Below, one piece after another: positions 1 to 6,471 of a DNA stretch of 10,617 nt. How positions within the stretch are numbered: the first letter of the stretch is position 1; every line of letters begins with the position of its first letter. The stretch comes from Bacteroidales bacterium (GTDB lineage: Bacteria; Bacteroidota; Bacteroidia; Bacteroidales; VadinHA17). The DNA lies in assembly GCA_025455505.1 (NCBI GenBank), contig JALOMK010000129.1, positions 1-10,617 on the forward strand. The letters run 5' to 3'. The translations under genes and the position numbers were made by a program. Below the pieces are notes generated by a model. It saw nothing but the letters and a program-made list of their open reading frames with translations. It did not search any database and was not told the origin of the DNA.

Positions 1-2
1 AA

Positions 3-467
3 CATTTCATTGTGAATGCTGACACAATCAGGAAACTGGCCGGGAAAGCAGGAAAAATAATACCGGTGGGAACAACTTCTCTGCGTACACTGGAGAGTAT
101 TTACTGGATCGGCTTGAAAATTCTGACAAACAAGATCCCGGAAGACAGTCACCCGGTAATAAGCCAGTGGGAAGCATATGAGCTCCAGGGTACAGTGCCG
201 GCGGCCGACTCGCTCCTGGCCCTGGCAGAATGGCTCGAAAGCAAGGGTGAAAGCACCCTGAGGGCCTCTACCAGCCTCCTTATCGCACCGGGATACAGGT
301 TCCGCCTTACCGGTGGCCTTGTAACGAACTTTCACCAGCCACGCAGTACACTGCTGCTGCTTGTTTCCGCATGGACCGGGGAAAAATGGACAGATGTATA
401 CAGGTATGCAGTGGAAAAGAAATTCAGGTTTCTGAGCTACGGAGATTCTTCCCTGCTTCTTAAATAA
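3..467 (+). CDS. queA: QueA, S-adenosylmethionine:tRNA ribosyltransferase-isomerase (C-terminal part)
   Basis: This is the 3' end of a gene that begins before the window; the frame is open from base 3. QueA transfers and rearranges the ribosyl group of S-adenosylmethionine onto preQ1 in tRNA, giving epoxyqueuosine, in the cytoplasm. The visible part carries the family's late motifs: VGTTSLRTLES near the left edge, then LVTNFHQPRSTLLLLVSA, and the ending FRFLSYGDSSLL. The family is usually about 340-410 residues, so a little over a third is present. A GTG at base 12 is an internal valine codon, because QueA-like sequence (His-Phe-Ile) runs upstream of it. The reading ends in TAA. No terminator hairpin follows; the next promoter lies only 20 bases downstream. 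Identification is firm; the N-terminus is not visible. Confidence 0.95.
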   Translation, partial: HFIVNADTIRKLAGKAGKIIPVGTTSLRTLESIYWIGLKILTNKIPEDSHPVISQWEAYELQGTVPAADSLLALAEWLESKGESTLRASTSLLIAPGYRFRLTGGLVTNFHQPRSTLLLLVSAWTGEKWTDVYRYAVEKKFRFLSYGDSSLLLK

Positions 468-486
468 TAAACAATTGTATAAATAT

Positions 487-517
487 TTTGTATAACGAAG
501 TTTTTAGTTTAATTTTG
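487..517 (+). promoter_or_regulatory. Bacteroidota-type promoter upstream of the small membrane protein gene
   Basis: TTTG at 487-490, exactly 19 bases, then TAATTTTG at 510-517. This matches the Bacteroidota primary-sigma consensus TTTG-N19-TAnnTTTG at every defined position. Transcription would start near 523-526, leaving a leader of about 35 bases before the ATG at 559. The site lies in the 91-base gap after queA, so the downstream gene probably does not depend on queA transcription. Confidence 0.75.
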
Positions 518-558
518 CATTTACACCGGAATTTGATTTATTTACAAAAAAATAACTC

Positions 559-786
559 ATGAAACAGGACGGGAACAGGATCATGCAGCAGGTTTCTGCT
601 ATTTTTTCGGTCTTTATGGTATTCTTTTACATTGGAGTCGGAGTCTACCTGGCATTCTATTTCGACAATACCTATCTTGACAAACCGGTTCTTGTAATGT
701 TTGGTTCAGCCTTCATTTTTTACGGGCTGTTCAGAGCTTACAGGGCCTACCTGGCAATTAAAGCATTGTTTTTTGACAACTATTAG
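559..786 (+). CDS. Small two-helix membrane protein of unknown function
   Basis: A 75-residue protein that I do not recognise as a named family. It shows two hydrophobic segments, at about residues 12-34 and 44-62, joined by a short polar loop (FDNTYLDK) and followed by a short aromatic tail. The N-terminus is polar with an Arg and a Lys. There is no signal peptidase site, so it is probably an inner-membrane protein. The ATG at 559 is preceded by an A-rich stretch (ACAAAAAAATAACTC), typical of Bacteroidota starts; a second ATG at 583 would remove eight residues but keep both helices. The consensus promoter 42 bases upstream supports real expression. It precedes the PstS-like gene by 117 bases and may be co-transcribed with it. 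The function is open. Confidence 0.75.
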   Translation: MKQDGNRIMQQVSAIFSVFMVFFYIGVGVYLAFYFDNTYLDKPVLVMFGSAFIFYGLFRAYRAYLAIKALFFDNY

Positions 787-832
787 AAACGGAGGGCTTT
801 GTTACGTAAATCTGACTTAATAGGAGGAATAT

Positions 833-889
833 ATGTTTTTGTTGGCACATACTTTGCTATATAAGCTTAGAAGAATTAATGTTTCTTAA
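833..889 (+). other. Candidate 18-codon leader ORF with a strong Shine-Dalgarno site
   Basis: AGGAGG at 822-827 sits five bases before an ATG at 833. The frame reads 18 codons (beginning MFLLAHTLLYKL) and ends in TAA at 887-889, fourteen bases before the start of the PstS-like gene. Most genes in this window have A-rich, not Shine-Dalgarno, start regions. The 9-mer TAGGAGGAA here (821-829) recurs only ahead of the small minus-strand membrane protein, where it clearly serves a start. This could be a leader peptide that affects translation of the next gene, a true small hydrophobic protein, or chance. No homology argument is available. Confidence 0.3.
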
Positions 890-903
890 CTAAATTTAAG
901 ATT

Positions 904-1938
904 ATGAACAAAGTATCATTTAAACAAAAAATTATTATAATTGCGGGCCATTTAAAAAAAGCAATGAAGTACAGTTTGACATTCAAACAGTTGACAATTA
1001 AAGACTTCTCTATTTTAAGGGCCTCTGTTTTAATCCCTGCCCTTGTAATTGCCTCTTGTACAGGAGGGACAAGGCAGGCCACAAATGAAACTCCTACACG
1101 GGGAAACATCAGGATTGCTGTGGATGAATCATTTCAGCCCCTCATTGATACTGAGATTTTTACTTTTACCCATCTTTATGAAAGCGCAGTTATAAAACCT
1201 TTGTACATGCCGGAATACGACGTCATGCAGTATTTCATGAACGATTCCGTAAAAGTGATGGTGACAAGCAGGAAACTTTCAGACTACCAGGTACAGGAAC
1301 TCCGCGACAGTCTTATAATTGCACGTACCACTACTTTTGCCTACGACGCCCTCGCGCTTGTCACCAACAAGCAGAATGCCGATACGCTTCTTAAATACCA
1401 TATTGTAAAAGATATCTTCCTCGGCAATATTTCATCCTGGAAGGAAATAAATCCCAAATCAAAACTGGGAAGCGTACGAGTCATTTTCGACAACGCAAAA
1501 TCAGGGAACATAAGGTATTTCAAGGAGTTATTCGAGGTAAGCGATTCTCTTCCATCAAATTTCTATGCTGTCAGATCGAATGCCGAGGTCATTGATTTTG
1601 TATCAAGGAATCCCGATGCACTTGGAATTGTGAGCGTCAACTGGATAAGCGACAAGGATGACTCACTCAGCGCAAGTTTCACCAACCGTGTGAATATAGT
1701 CGCAGTTTCGCAGCAGTTTCTTAATGACGGCTATTTTTACAGGCCCTTGCAGGGATCGATCTATGACAGGTCCTACCCTTTTGTGAGGGAAATCTACCTG
1801 ATCTCGAGGGAAACATGGACTGGTCTCGGTTCGGGATTCATAAACTGGGCATGCGGGGAACAGGGTCAGAGAATAGTGCTTAAATCAGGACTTGTACCTG
1901 CAACAATGCCAATAAGGCTTGTGCAGATCAAGCGATAG
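904..1938 (+). CDS. PstS-like periplasmic-binding lipoprotein
   Basis: A type-II periplasmic binding protein of the PstS/phosphate-binding class, anchored as a lipoprotein. With the ATG at 904 it has 344 residues. A hydrophobic stretch ends in the lipobox IASC with Cys52 as lipidation site, so mature protein begins there. A start at ATG 964 gives a more usual 31-residue signal peptide and may be the true one. Family features in order are: a beta strand (NIRIAVDES), the hinge-like VTSRKLSD at about 120-127, DALALVTNK at 148-156, the IFLGNISSWKEINP segment at 171-184, SGN at 200-202 where PstS has SGT, and DALGIVSVNWI at 238-248. The usual GSTT-like first phosphate loop reads DESFQPLID instead, so phosphate specificity is doubtful. 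No pstC, pstA or pstB genes are nearby; a TPR protein and an Exb/TonB operon follow. The fold is confident and the ligand unknown. Confidence 0.85.
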   Translation: MNKVSFKQKIIIIAGHLKKAMKYSLTFKQLTIKDFSILRASVLIPALVIASCTGGTRQATNETPTRGNIRIAVDESFQPLIDTEIFTFTHLYESAVIKPLYMPEYDVMQYFMNDSVKVMVTSRKLSDYQVQELRDSLIIARTTTFAYDALALVTNKQNADTLLKYHIVKDIFLGNISSWKEINPKSKLGSVRVIFDNAKSGNIRYFKELFEVSDSLPSNFYAVRSNAEVIDFVSRNPDALGIVSVNWISDKDDSLSASFTNRVNIVAVSQQFLNDGYFYRPLQGSIYDRSYPFVREIYLISRETWTGLGSGFINWACGEQGQRIVLKSGLVPATMPIRLVQIKR

Positions 1939-1943
1939 CGACA

Positions 1944-1976
1944 TTTGGTAAAATTGTATTAGGATTTTTAATTTAG
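1944..1976 (+). promoter_or_regulatory. Candidate Bacteroidota promoter for the TPR protein gene
   Basis: TTTG at 1944-1947, 21 bases, then TAATTTAG at 1969-1976. The -7 element differs from TAnnTTTG at one position, and the spacing is at the long end of the usual range. It lies in the 108-base gap between the PstS-like gene and the TPR gene and would leave a leader of about 60 bases. It is weaker than the promoters at 487 and 4211. Confidence 0.4.
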
Positions 1977-2046
1977 ATGTCAGATATTTGGAAACTCAAT
2001 ACCTACTTAAACCGAATTTATTATCGACAGTAAACAATTAATAGCT

Positions 2047-4155
2047 ATGAAACGTATTATTCTAAGACCGGTTGCGGTGCTGGCGGCAATGTTGATGTTC
2101 GCAGGCCTTAATGTTCAGGCGCAGGATCTGACAGCTGCAATAAAACTTATCAAGAGCGAACAGTATGATCAGGCAGCTGCGATGCTCCAGCAGCTTGTTC
2201 AGAAGGAACCGGCAAACAGCAGGAACTATTTTTACCTTGGAGAAAATGCCCTCGCGGATTATTTTGCCGATACAATATCAAACTCACTGACAGTATCTGC
2301 AAAGACCGCAAAGGATTTCTTCCAGAAAGGTGTTACTGCAAATGCAAATGATCCGTTGAATTATGTCGGACTGGCAAAAGTCGCTTTTTTTCTCGACGAC
2401 AACAAGACTGCAGATGAAATGAGGGCAAAGGCAAAGAGCTTCCTTCTTCCCTATAAGAACATTAAAAAAATAGTCCCTGCAGCTCCTGAGTATTCGTTCA
2501 CACTCGCAAAAATAGCTGAATCCTATATCAAGGATGCCAAAGTGGATACAGCAAAAGCTCTTCCTCTCATAAGGGAAGCTATTAAGATTGACAGCAAGAA
2601 TGCAGACGTGTACCTGATAGCAGGTGACATCTATATCCTTATTCCTGACGGCTCGAAGGCTATTGCAAGCTACAACCAGGCTCAGTTTGCAGATCCCAAA
2701 TCCCCGACTGCAGCGATGAAGATCGGCTTCATTTATACAAAAGGAAGGGCACTGCAGGCTGCAATTCCGTATTTCGAAGAAGCCATTACACTTGATCCAG
2801 CCTATGCCCCGGCCTACCGTGAACTGGGCCAGCTTTATTCATCTGCAGGCAGGTTCGAGCAGTCGAAACAGTATTTTGAAAAATATCTTGAACTCACTGC
2901 CGGGAATATCCCTGCAAAAACGAAATATGTCAATGCCCTTTTCTATGCAAAGGATTACGACGGAGTTGTAAAGACTGTTGAAGAGATCTTCCAGGTAGAC
3001 AAATCAAGGACATATATGAACCGAATTGCAGGTTATTCATGCTATGAAAAGACTCCGCCTGACTATGAAAAGGCCTTGTATTACATGGATGAACTCTTCA
3101 AAAATGTTGCTCCGGATCGCATTCTGACGAAAGACTATATTTACCTTGCCAGGATACTCGTAAAAAAGAACATTAACTCACCCAAGGTAGCTGATGAGGC
3201 AATTGCCCTGAAGGCTGAGCTCGATAAGGAGAAGGCTCGCCTGGCAGCCACCTCAAATGCTGCCGAAAAAGCGAAGATCAAAGCAAAGGTCGATGAAATG
3301 ACCCCCAGGGCAGAAAAGCTCGAACAGGCTGCCCGCCAGGCAGGAGCTGAGGTTGACAGGGCATTTGCAACTTATGGGAAGCTTATGGAACTCAAACCTG
3401 GTGACCGCTCATTGCTCAACGAGGTTGCAGCTGCATACAACTCATTCAGAAGGTACTACGGAGTTGCCAAGACCCTCTCCAAAATGCTCGGCCCTCTTCC
3501 TGAAGCCAGGGAAGACTATATGCAGGTAGGGCGCGCTTATTATAATGGTGAGAGATACCAGGCTGCAGACTCGATATTTGAGGTAGTCCTTGCCAAATCT
3601 CCCGAATATGTTCCTGCTTATCTCTGGATAGCCAGGACCTATTCCAAGATGGACCCCGATACCAAACTTGGTCTTGCGAAGCCTAAATTTGAGAAGCTCA
3701 TAAAAGTTGCTGAGTCTGATTCTGTAAAATACCAGACCGAAATGGTTGAAGCATTCGGGTATCTTGGTTATTATCACATGATGACAGAAAACTGGCAGAA
3801 GTCAAAGGATTATTACAACAGGATGGCGAATATTGATCCCAACAACAAGGATAACAGGATCAAGGGCTACAGTTATTTAGGATCTGTTGAATTGAGGTCG
3901 ACTTCTTCGGAGAAAACGAATGAAGGAAGGCTTCCATACCTTTCAAGGGCAGCTGAAGCATACAGCAAGGTACTTGCAATTGATCCGAACAACGCCAGTG
4001 CCAAAAGCCAGCTCGCATATATAAGGGATTTTGAAGCCGCAATAATTGAAATACCCCAGGGCTCAGAGGTCCTGCTGATCAGCGCCAAGGGTTACAAGAC
4101 CCAGGAAATACCGATAACGAAATCGAGAGTATATAATGTAACGCTTGTGCAGTAA
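2047..4155 (+). CDS. Secreted tetratricopeptide-repeat protein with a central coiled coil
   Basis: A 702-residue exported protein. A signal peptide occupies residues 1-25 (positive start MKRIILRP, hydrophobic core, cleavage after VQA before QDLTAA). TPR-type helical hairpins follow over most of the length; clear ones lie around 25-65, 185-215 and 220-285 (the last with FEEAITLDPAYAPAYRELG). A second block, from about 440 to 665, includes YYNRMANIDPNNKDNR and KVLAIDPNNASAKSQL. Between the blocks, about residues 385-438, is a Lys/Glu/Ala-rich, heptad-like stretch that is probably a coiled coil. The last 37 or so residues are not TPR; they read as beta strands ending GYKTQEIPI...YNVTL, like the end of a carboxypeptidase-regulatory-like domain. 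TPR proteins scaffold complexes, so a periplasmic assembly role beside the Exb/TonB operon is plausible but inferred. The start ATG follows an A-rich region. Confidence 0.88.
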   Translation: MKRIILRPVAVLAAMLMFAGLNVQAQDLTAAIKLIKSEQYDQAAAMLQQLVQKEPANSRNYFYLGENALADYFADTISNSLTVSAKTAKDFFQKGVTANANDPLNYVGLAKVAFFLDDNKTADEMRAKAKSFLLPYKNIKKIVPAAPEYSFTLAKIAESYIKDAKVDTAKALPLIREAIKIDSKNADVYLIAGDIYILIPDGSKAIASYNQAQFADPKSPTAAMKIGFIYTKGRALQAAIPYFEEAITLDPAYAPAYRELGQLYSSAGRFEQSKQYFEKYLELTAGNIPAKTKYVNALFYAKDYDGVVKTVEEIFQVDKSRTYMNRIAGYSCYEKTPPDYEKALYYMDELFKNVAPDRILTKDYIYLARILVKKNINSPKVADEAIALKAELDKEKARLAATSNAAEKAKIKAKVDEMTPRAEKLEQAARQAGAEVDRAFATYGKLMELKPGDRSLLNEVAAAYNSFRRYYGVAKTLSKMLGPLPEAREDYMQVGRAYYNGERYQAADSIFEVVLAKSPEYVPAYLWIARTYSKMDPDTKLGLAKPKFEKLIKVAESDSVKYQTEMVEAFGYLGYYHMMTENWQKSKDYYNRMANIDPNNKDNRIKGYSYLGSVELRSTSSEKTNEGRLPYLSRAAEAYSKVLAIDPNNASAKSQLAYIRDFEAAIIEIPQGSEVLLISAKGYKTQEIPITKSRVYNVTLVQ

Positions 4156-4210
4156 ATCCTGTAAAGAATAATTCTAAACTAGACAAAAACCAAACTTATT
4201 TTAAGCAGTA

Positions 4211-4241
4211 TTTGAAAATAACAATTCATAACATATATTTG
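4211..4241 (+). promoter_or_regulatory. Bacteroidota-type promoter of the exbB-exbD-exbD-tonB operon
   Basis: TTTG at 4211-4214, exactly 19 bases, then TATATTTG at 4234-4241: every defined position of TTTG-N19-TAnnTTTG is matched. The predicted transcription start near 4248 leaves a leader of about 35 bases, the same geometry as the promoter at 487-517. It lies in the 127-base gap after the TPR gene, so the exb operon can be transcribed independently of the upstream genes. I see no operator-like inverted repeat beside it. Confidence 0.8.
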
Positions 4242-4282
4242 CAAATCGTAAAATCTTAAACCTTAACAAATCGATAAAAAAA

Positions 4283-5101
4283 ATGAGTAAACAAGGAAGT
4301 GCTTTAAAAGATGCGTTCGCGAATGTTTTCGCAACCAGTGCTATTCTGATAGCTTTTGTGGTTTGCTTTATCCTGTTCAAGCAGGTAATGGGTAATCCTG
4401 TGAATTTCGAAGGTGGCAACCCCGCAGGTCATCCGCTGGAAGGCAACTATCTGGGAATAGTCTATAAGGGTGGGTATATTGTTCCCGTTCTTATGACTTG
4501 TGTTCTGGTACTTATAATTTTCCTTTTCGAAAGGGCAATTACACTCTCAAGGGCAAAAGGCAAAGGCAGGCTCAATACCTTTGTTCGCAACCTGCAGACT
4601 CTCCTTACAGAGGACAGAATTGAGGAAGCCATGGAAGCTTGTGACAAGCAGAAAGGCTCACTCGCAAATGTGATGAAGGCTGGTCTTGCACGTTATCGTG
4701 ACCTCCAGAAAGACAAGGAACTTGAGAAAGACCAGAAGATCCTCTCAATCCAGAAATCATTCGAAGAAGCTACAGCTCTTGAACTTCCAATGCTTTCAAG
4801 AAACATGGTAATTTTCTCAACTCTTGCTTCAATTTCGGTGCTTATCGGTCTTATCGGTACAGTGCTTGGTATGATCCGTGCATTTGCCGCTCTTGCACAG
4901 GCCGGCGCTCCTGATGCCCTTGCTCTTGCAACAGGTATCTCGGAAGCTCTTGTTAATACAGCTCTTGGTATTACAGGCTCAACACTTGCAATTATTGCTT
5001 TCAACTATTTTTCGTCAACAATAGACGCTTATACATTCAAGATTGATGAAGCAGGGTTCAGCCTTACACAGAGCTTTGCTGCATCACTGAAATCAAACTA
5101 A
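4283..5101 (+). CDS. exbB: ExbB/TolQ/MotA-family proton channel protein
   Basis: The inner-membrane channel subunit of the TonB energising motor; it assembles with ExbD and passes protons to power TonB. It has 272 residues with four likely membrane segments: about 15-36, 63-85, 176-198 and 222-244. E. coli ExbB has three, so the first helix and the loop after it are an N-terminal addition typical of Bacteroidota members. A large cytoplasmic region at about 86-172 is rich in Lys/Glu and separates helices two and three. Hallmarks are GLIGTVLGMIRAF at 189-201 and EALVNTALGITGSTLAI at 221-237, the two pore-lining helices. The ATG follows an A-rich run, and a consensus promoter lies just upstream. 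Genes for two ExbD proteins and TonB follow in the same direction. ExbB is preferred over TolQ because of the adjacent tonB; no tolB or pal is present. Confidence 0.93.
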   Translation: MSKQGSALKDAFANVFATSAILIAFVVCFILFKQVMGNPVNFEGGNPAGHPLEGNYLGIVYKGGYIVPVLMTCVLVLIIFLFERAITLSRAKGKGRLNTFVRNLQTLLTEDRIEEAMEACDKQKGSLANVMKAGLARYRDLQKDKELEKDQKILSIQKSFEEATALELPMLSRNMVIFSTLASISVLIGLIGTVLGMIRAFAALAQAGAPDALALATGISEALVNTALGITGSTLAIIAFNYFSSTIDAYTFKIDEAGFSLTQSFAASLKSN

Positions 5102-5146
5102 GCGTGAATTTATCTTTTGGTCTAAATGATTTAACCAGAAAACAAG

Positions 5147-5785
5147 ATGCCAAAGATTAAATTACCAACAAAGTCGCCCCATATCGACATGACGCCGATG
5201 GTTGACCTCTTCTCAGTGGTTCTGACATTTCTTATGCTCACCACAACGATGAGGCAGCAGGAACCGGCTCCTGTTGATACGCCTTTTTCGATATCAGAGA
5301 AACCTACGCCTGATTTCAATACGATGACATTGCTTCTTTCAACTGACGACAAGGTGTTCCTCAACTTCGACAACGGACCCGATACCGCCCTGAAATTCAG
5401 ACCGAAAGTCCTGGCTGAAATGGGGAAGAGGTACAATATCGAATTTACCGAATCAGAATTGCGGCAGTTCGAGAAATACCCGTCCTCCATCGGGGTCCCG
5501 ATGAACCAGATGAAGGAGTTTCTAGCGGCGAAAGAAAACACTGAGAAGATGAAATTCCAGACCGGTATTCCGCTCGACTCTCTCGACAATCAGCTGGCAA
5601 TGTGGATACTTGTCACACGTCAGGTTAATCCCAATGTGGATGCCTGTATCAAGGGAGACACGGAAACGGGTTTTGCCATAGTTAAGAAAGTACTTGATAT
5701 AATGGCAGACAGGAATGTGTATAAGTTCAACCTTATCACAAGTCTCGAAGCAGCCAAGATTAACCTCGAAGAAATACAACAGTGA
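5147..5785 (+). CDS. exbD: ExbD-family biopolymer transport protein, first copy
   Basis: The motor partner of ExbB: a single-helix inner-membrane protein with a periplasmic domain. It has 212 residues, against about 141 in E. coli ExbD. A short basic cytoplasmic N-terminus leads to PHIDMTPMVD, and Asp20, in the same position as E. coli Asp25, is the proton-relay residue at the start of the helix (about 20-35). The periplasmic part contains a helical insertion at roughly residues 98-160 that E. coli ExbD lacks, including IPLDSLDNQL at 141-150. The C-terminal segment returns to the ExbD pattern (FAIVKKVLDIMADRNVYKFNLIT). The gap from exbB is 45 bases with no promoter seen; only one base separates its stop from the next ATG, suggesting translational coupling. 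This copy could equally be called TolR-like. Confidence 0.9.
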   Translation: MPKIKLPTKSPHIDMTPMVDLFSVVLTFLMLTTTMRQQEPAPVDTPFSISEKPTPDFNTMTLLLSTDDKVFLNFDNGPDTALKFRPKVLAEMGKRYNIEFTESELRQFEKYPSSIGVPMNQMKEFLAAKENTEKMKFQTGIPLDSLDNQLAMWILVTRQVNPNVDACIKGDTETGFAIVKKVLDIMADRNVYKFNLITSLEAAKINLEEIQQ

Positions 5786-5786
5786 T

Positions 5787-6452
5787 ATGGCAGAAATAAT
5801 TCAAGAGGAAAAGGAAGGCGGAAAAAAGAAAGCGAAGAAACACGCTCCGCATATCGATATGACTCCCATGGTGGACCTGATGTGTCTGCTCATAACATTC
5901 TTCATGCTTACTACTGCTTTCAGCAAGGCTAAGGTTATGGAAATAGTGCTTCCCGAGAAAATCAAGGATCCCAACGCGGAACCTCCGAGGATCTCGGCCA
6001 GCCGTACACTCAATATAGTTCTCGGCCCTGATAACAAGCTCTATTACTACCCGGGTTCCGTTAAACCAGAGGACTTTAATAACCTTCCGCCTCTCGCAGA
6101 AACTGATTACAGCCCAACGGGGATACGTCAGCTGCTTCTCGAGAGAAACAGGACTCTTGCAAAGAAAATTGCAGAATTCAATGCAGATGTGATCTCAGGG
6201 AAGATAAAAATCCCACAGGATTCGGTTGCCAATGAAATCAGGAAGCTCAAGAATATTGACGACACAGGTCCCATAGTTCTTATTAAAGCCTATAAGGCGG
6301 CAAAATACGGCAACTTCGTCGACATTCTCGATGAAATGAACATCTGCGGAATTGCACGTTACACTTTTGTCGACATAGCGTGGTACGAAGAGAAAATGGT
6401 GGAAACGGCAGCAGGAATCAATCCTTCTGCAGCCGCAACCGCCCAGAATTAA
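5787..6452 (+). CDS. exbD: ExbD-family biopolymer transport protein, second copy
   Basis: A paralogue of the preceding gene, 221 residues when started at ATG 5787. The frame is open upstream to 5715, but that part overlaps the first copy out of frame. The chosen start gives a Glu/Lys-rich cytoplasmic N-terminus and then PHIDMTPMVD, identical to the first copy; Asp30 is the expected proton-relay residue and the helix covers about 30-45. The periplasmic domain again has a long insertion (about 110-160) with IPQDSVANEI at 142-151, matching the first copy's motif in place and spacing. The C-terminal half, NFVDILDEMNICGIARYTFVDI, fits ExbD. The tail ends in an Ala-rich stretch. Tandem, non-identical exbD copies point to a motor in which the two ExbD subunits differ. 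It is 19 bases ahead of tonB. Confidence 0.9.
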   Translation: MAEIIQEEKEGGKKKAKKHAPHIDMTPMVDLMCLLITFFMLTTAFSKAKVMEIVLPEKIKDPNAEPPRISASRTLNIVLGPDNKLYYYPGSVKPEDFNNLPPLAETDYSPTGIRQLLLERNRTLAKKIAEFNADVISGKIKIPQDSVANEIRKLKNIDDTGPIVLIKAYKAAKYGNFVDILDEMNICGIARYTFVDIAWYEEKMVETAAGINPSAAATAQN

Positions 6453-6471
6453 TCCGTAAACCTTTAGAGAA

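Noticed and set aside
475..494. A direct repeat TTGTATA at 475-481 and 488-494 downstream of queA.
   Set aside because: Only seven bases in AT-rich DNA and partly overlapping the promoter; no further copies seen.
849..856. ATACTTTG as a -7 promoter element for the PstS-like gene.
   Set aside because: The TA is out of position and no TTTG lies 19-21 bases upstream.
787..864. A readable extension of the 75-residue membrane protein past its TAG stop (25 codons, hydrophobic end), or a TTG-started ORF at 799 behind a GGAGG.
   Set aside because: An open run of 25 codons is quite likely by chance, there is no context for stop readthrough, and the 75-residue product is complete with two helices.
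4165..4175. The inverted repeat AGAAT-A-ATTCT after the TPR gene as a terminator.
   Set aside because: Five AT-rich pairs with a one-base centre and no T run; too weak to terminate.
4693..5004. A 103-codon minus-strand open frame inside exbB, and similar antisense frames inside the TPR, exbD and tonB genes.
   Set aside because: They mirror the codon pattern of well-supported plus-strand genes and contain no recognisable domain.
5715..5786. An upstream in-frame extension of the second ExbD gene beginning at ATG 5715.
   Set aside because: It overlaps the end of the first ExbD gene out of frame, is not membrane or ExbD-like, and the ATG at 5787, one base after the preceding stop, gives the normal family N-terminus.
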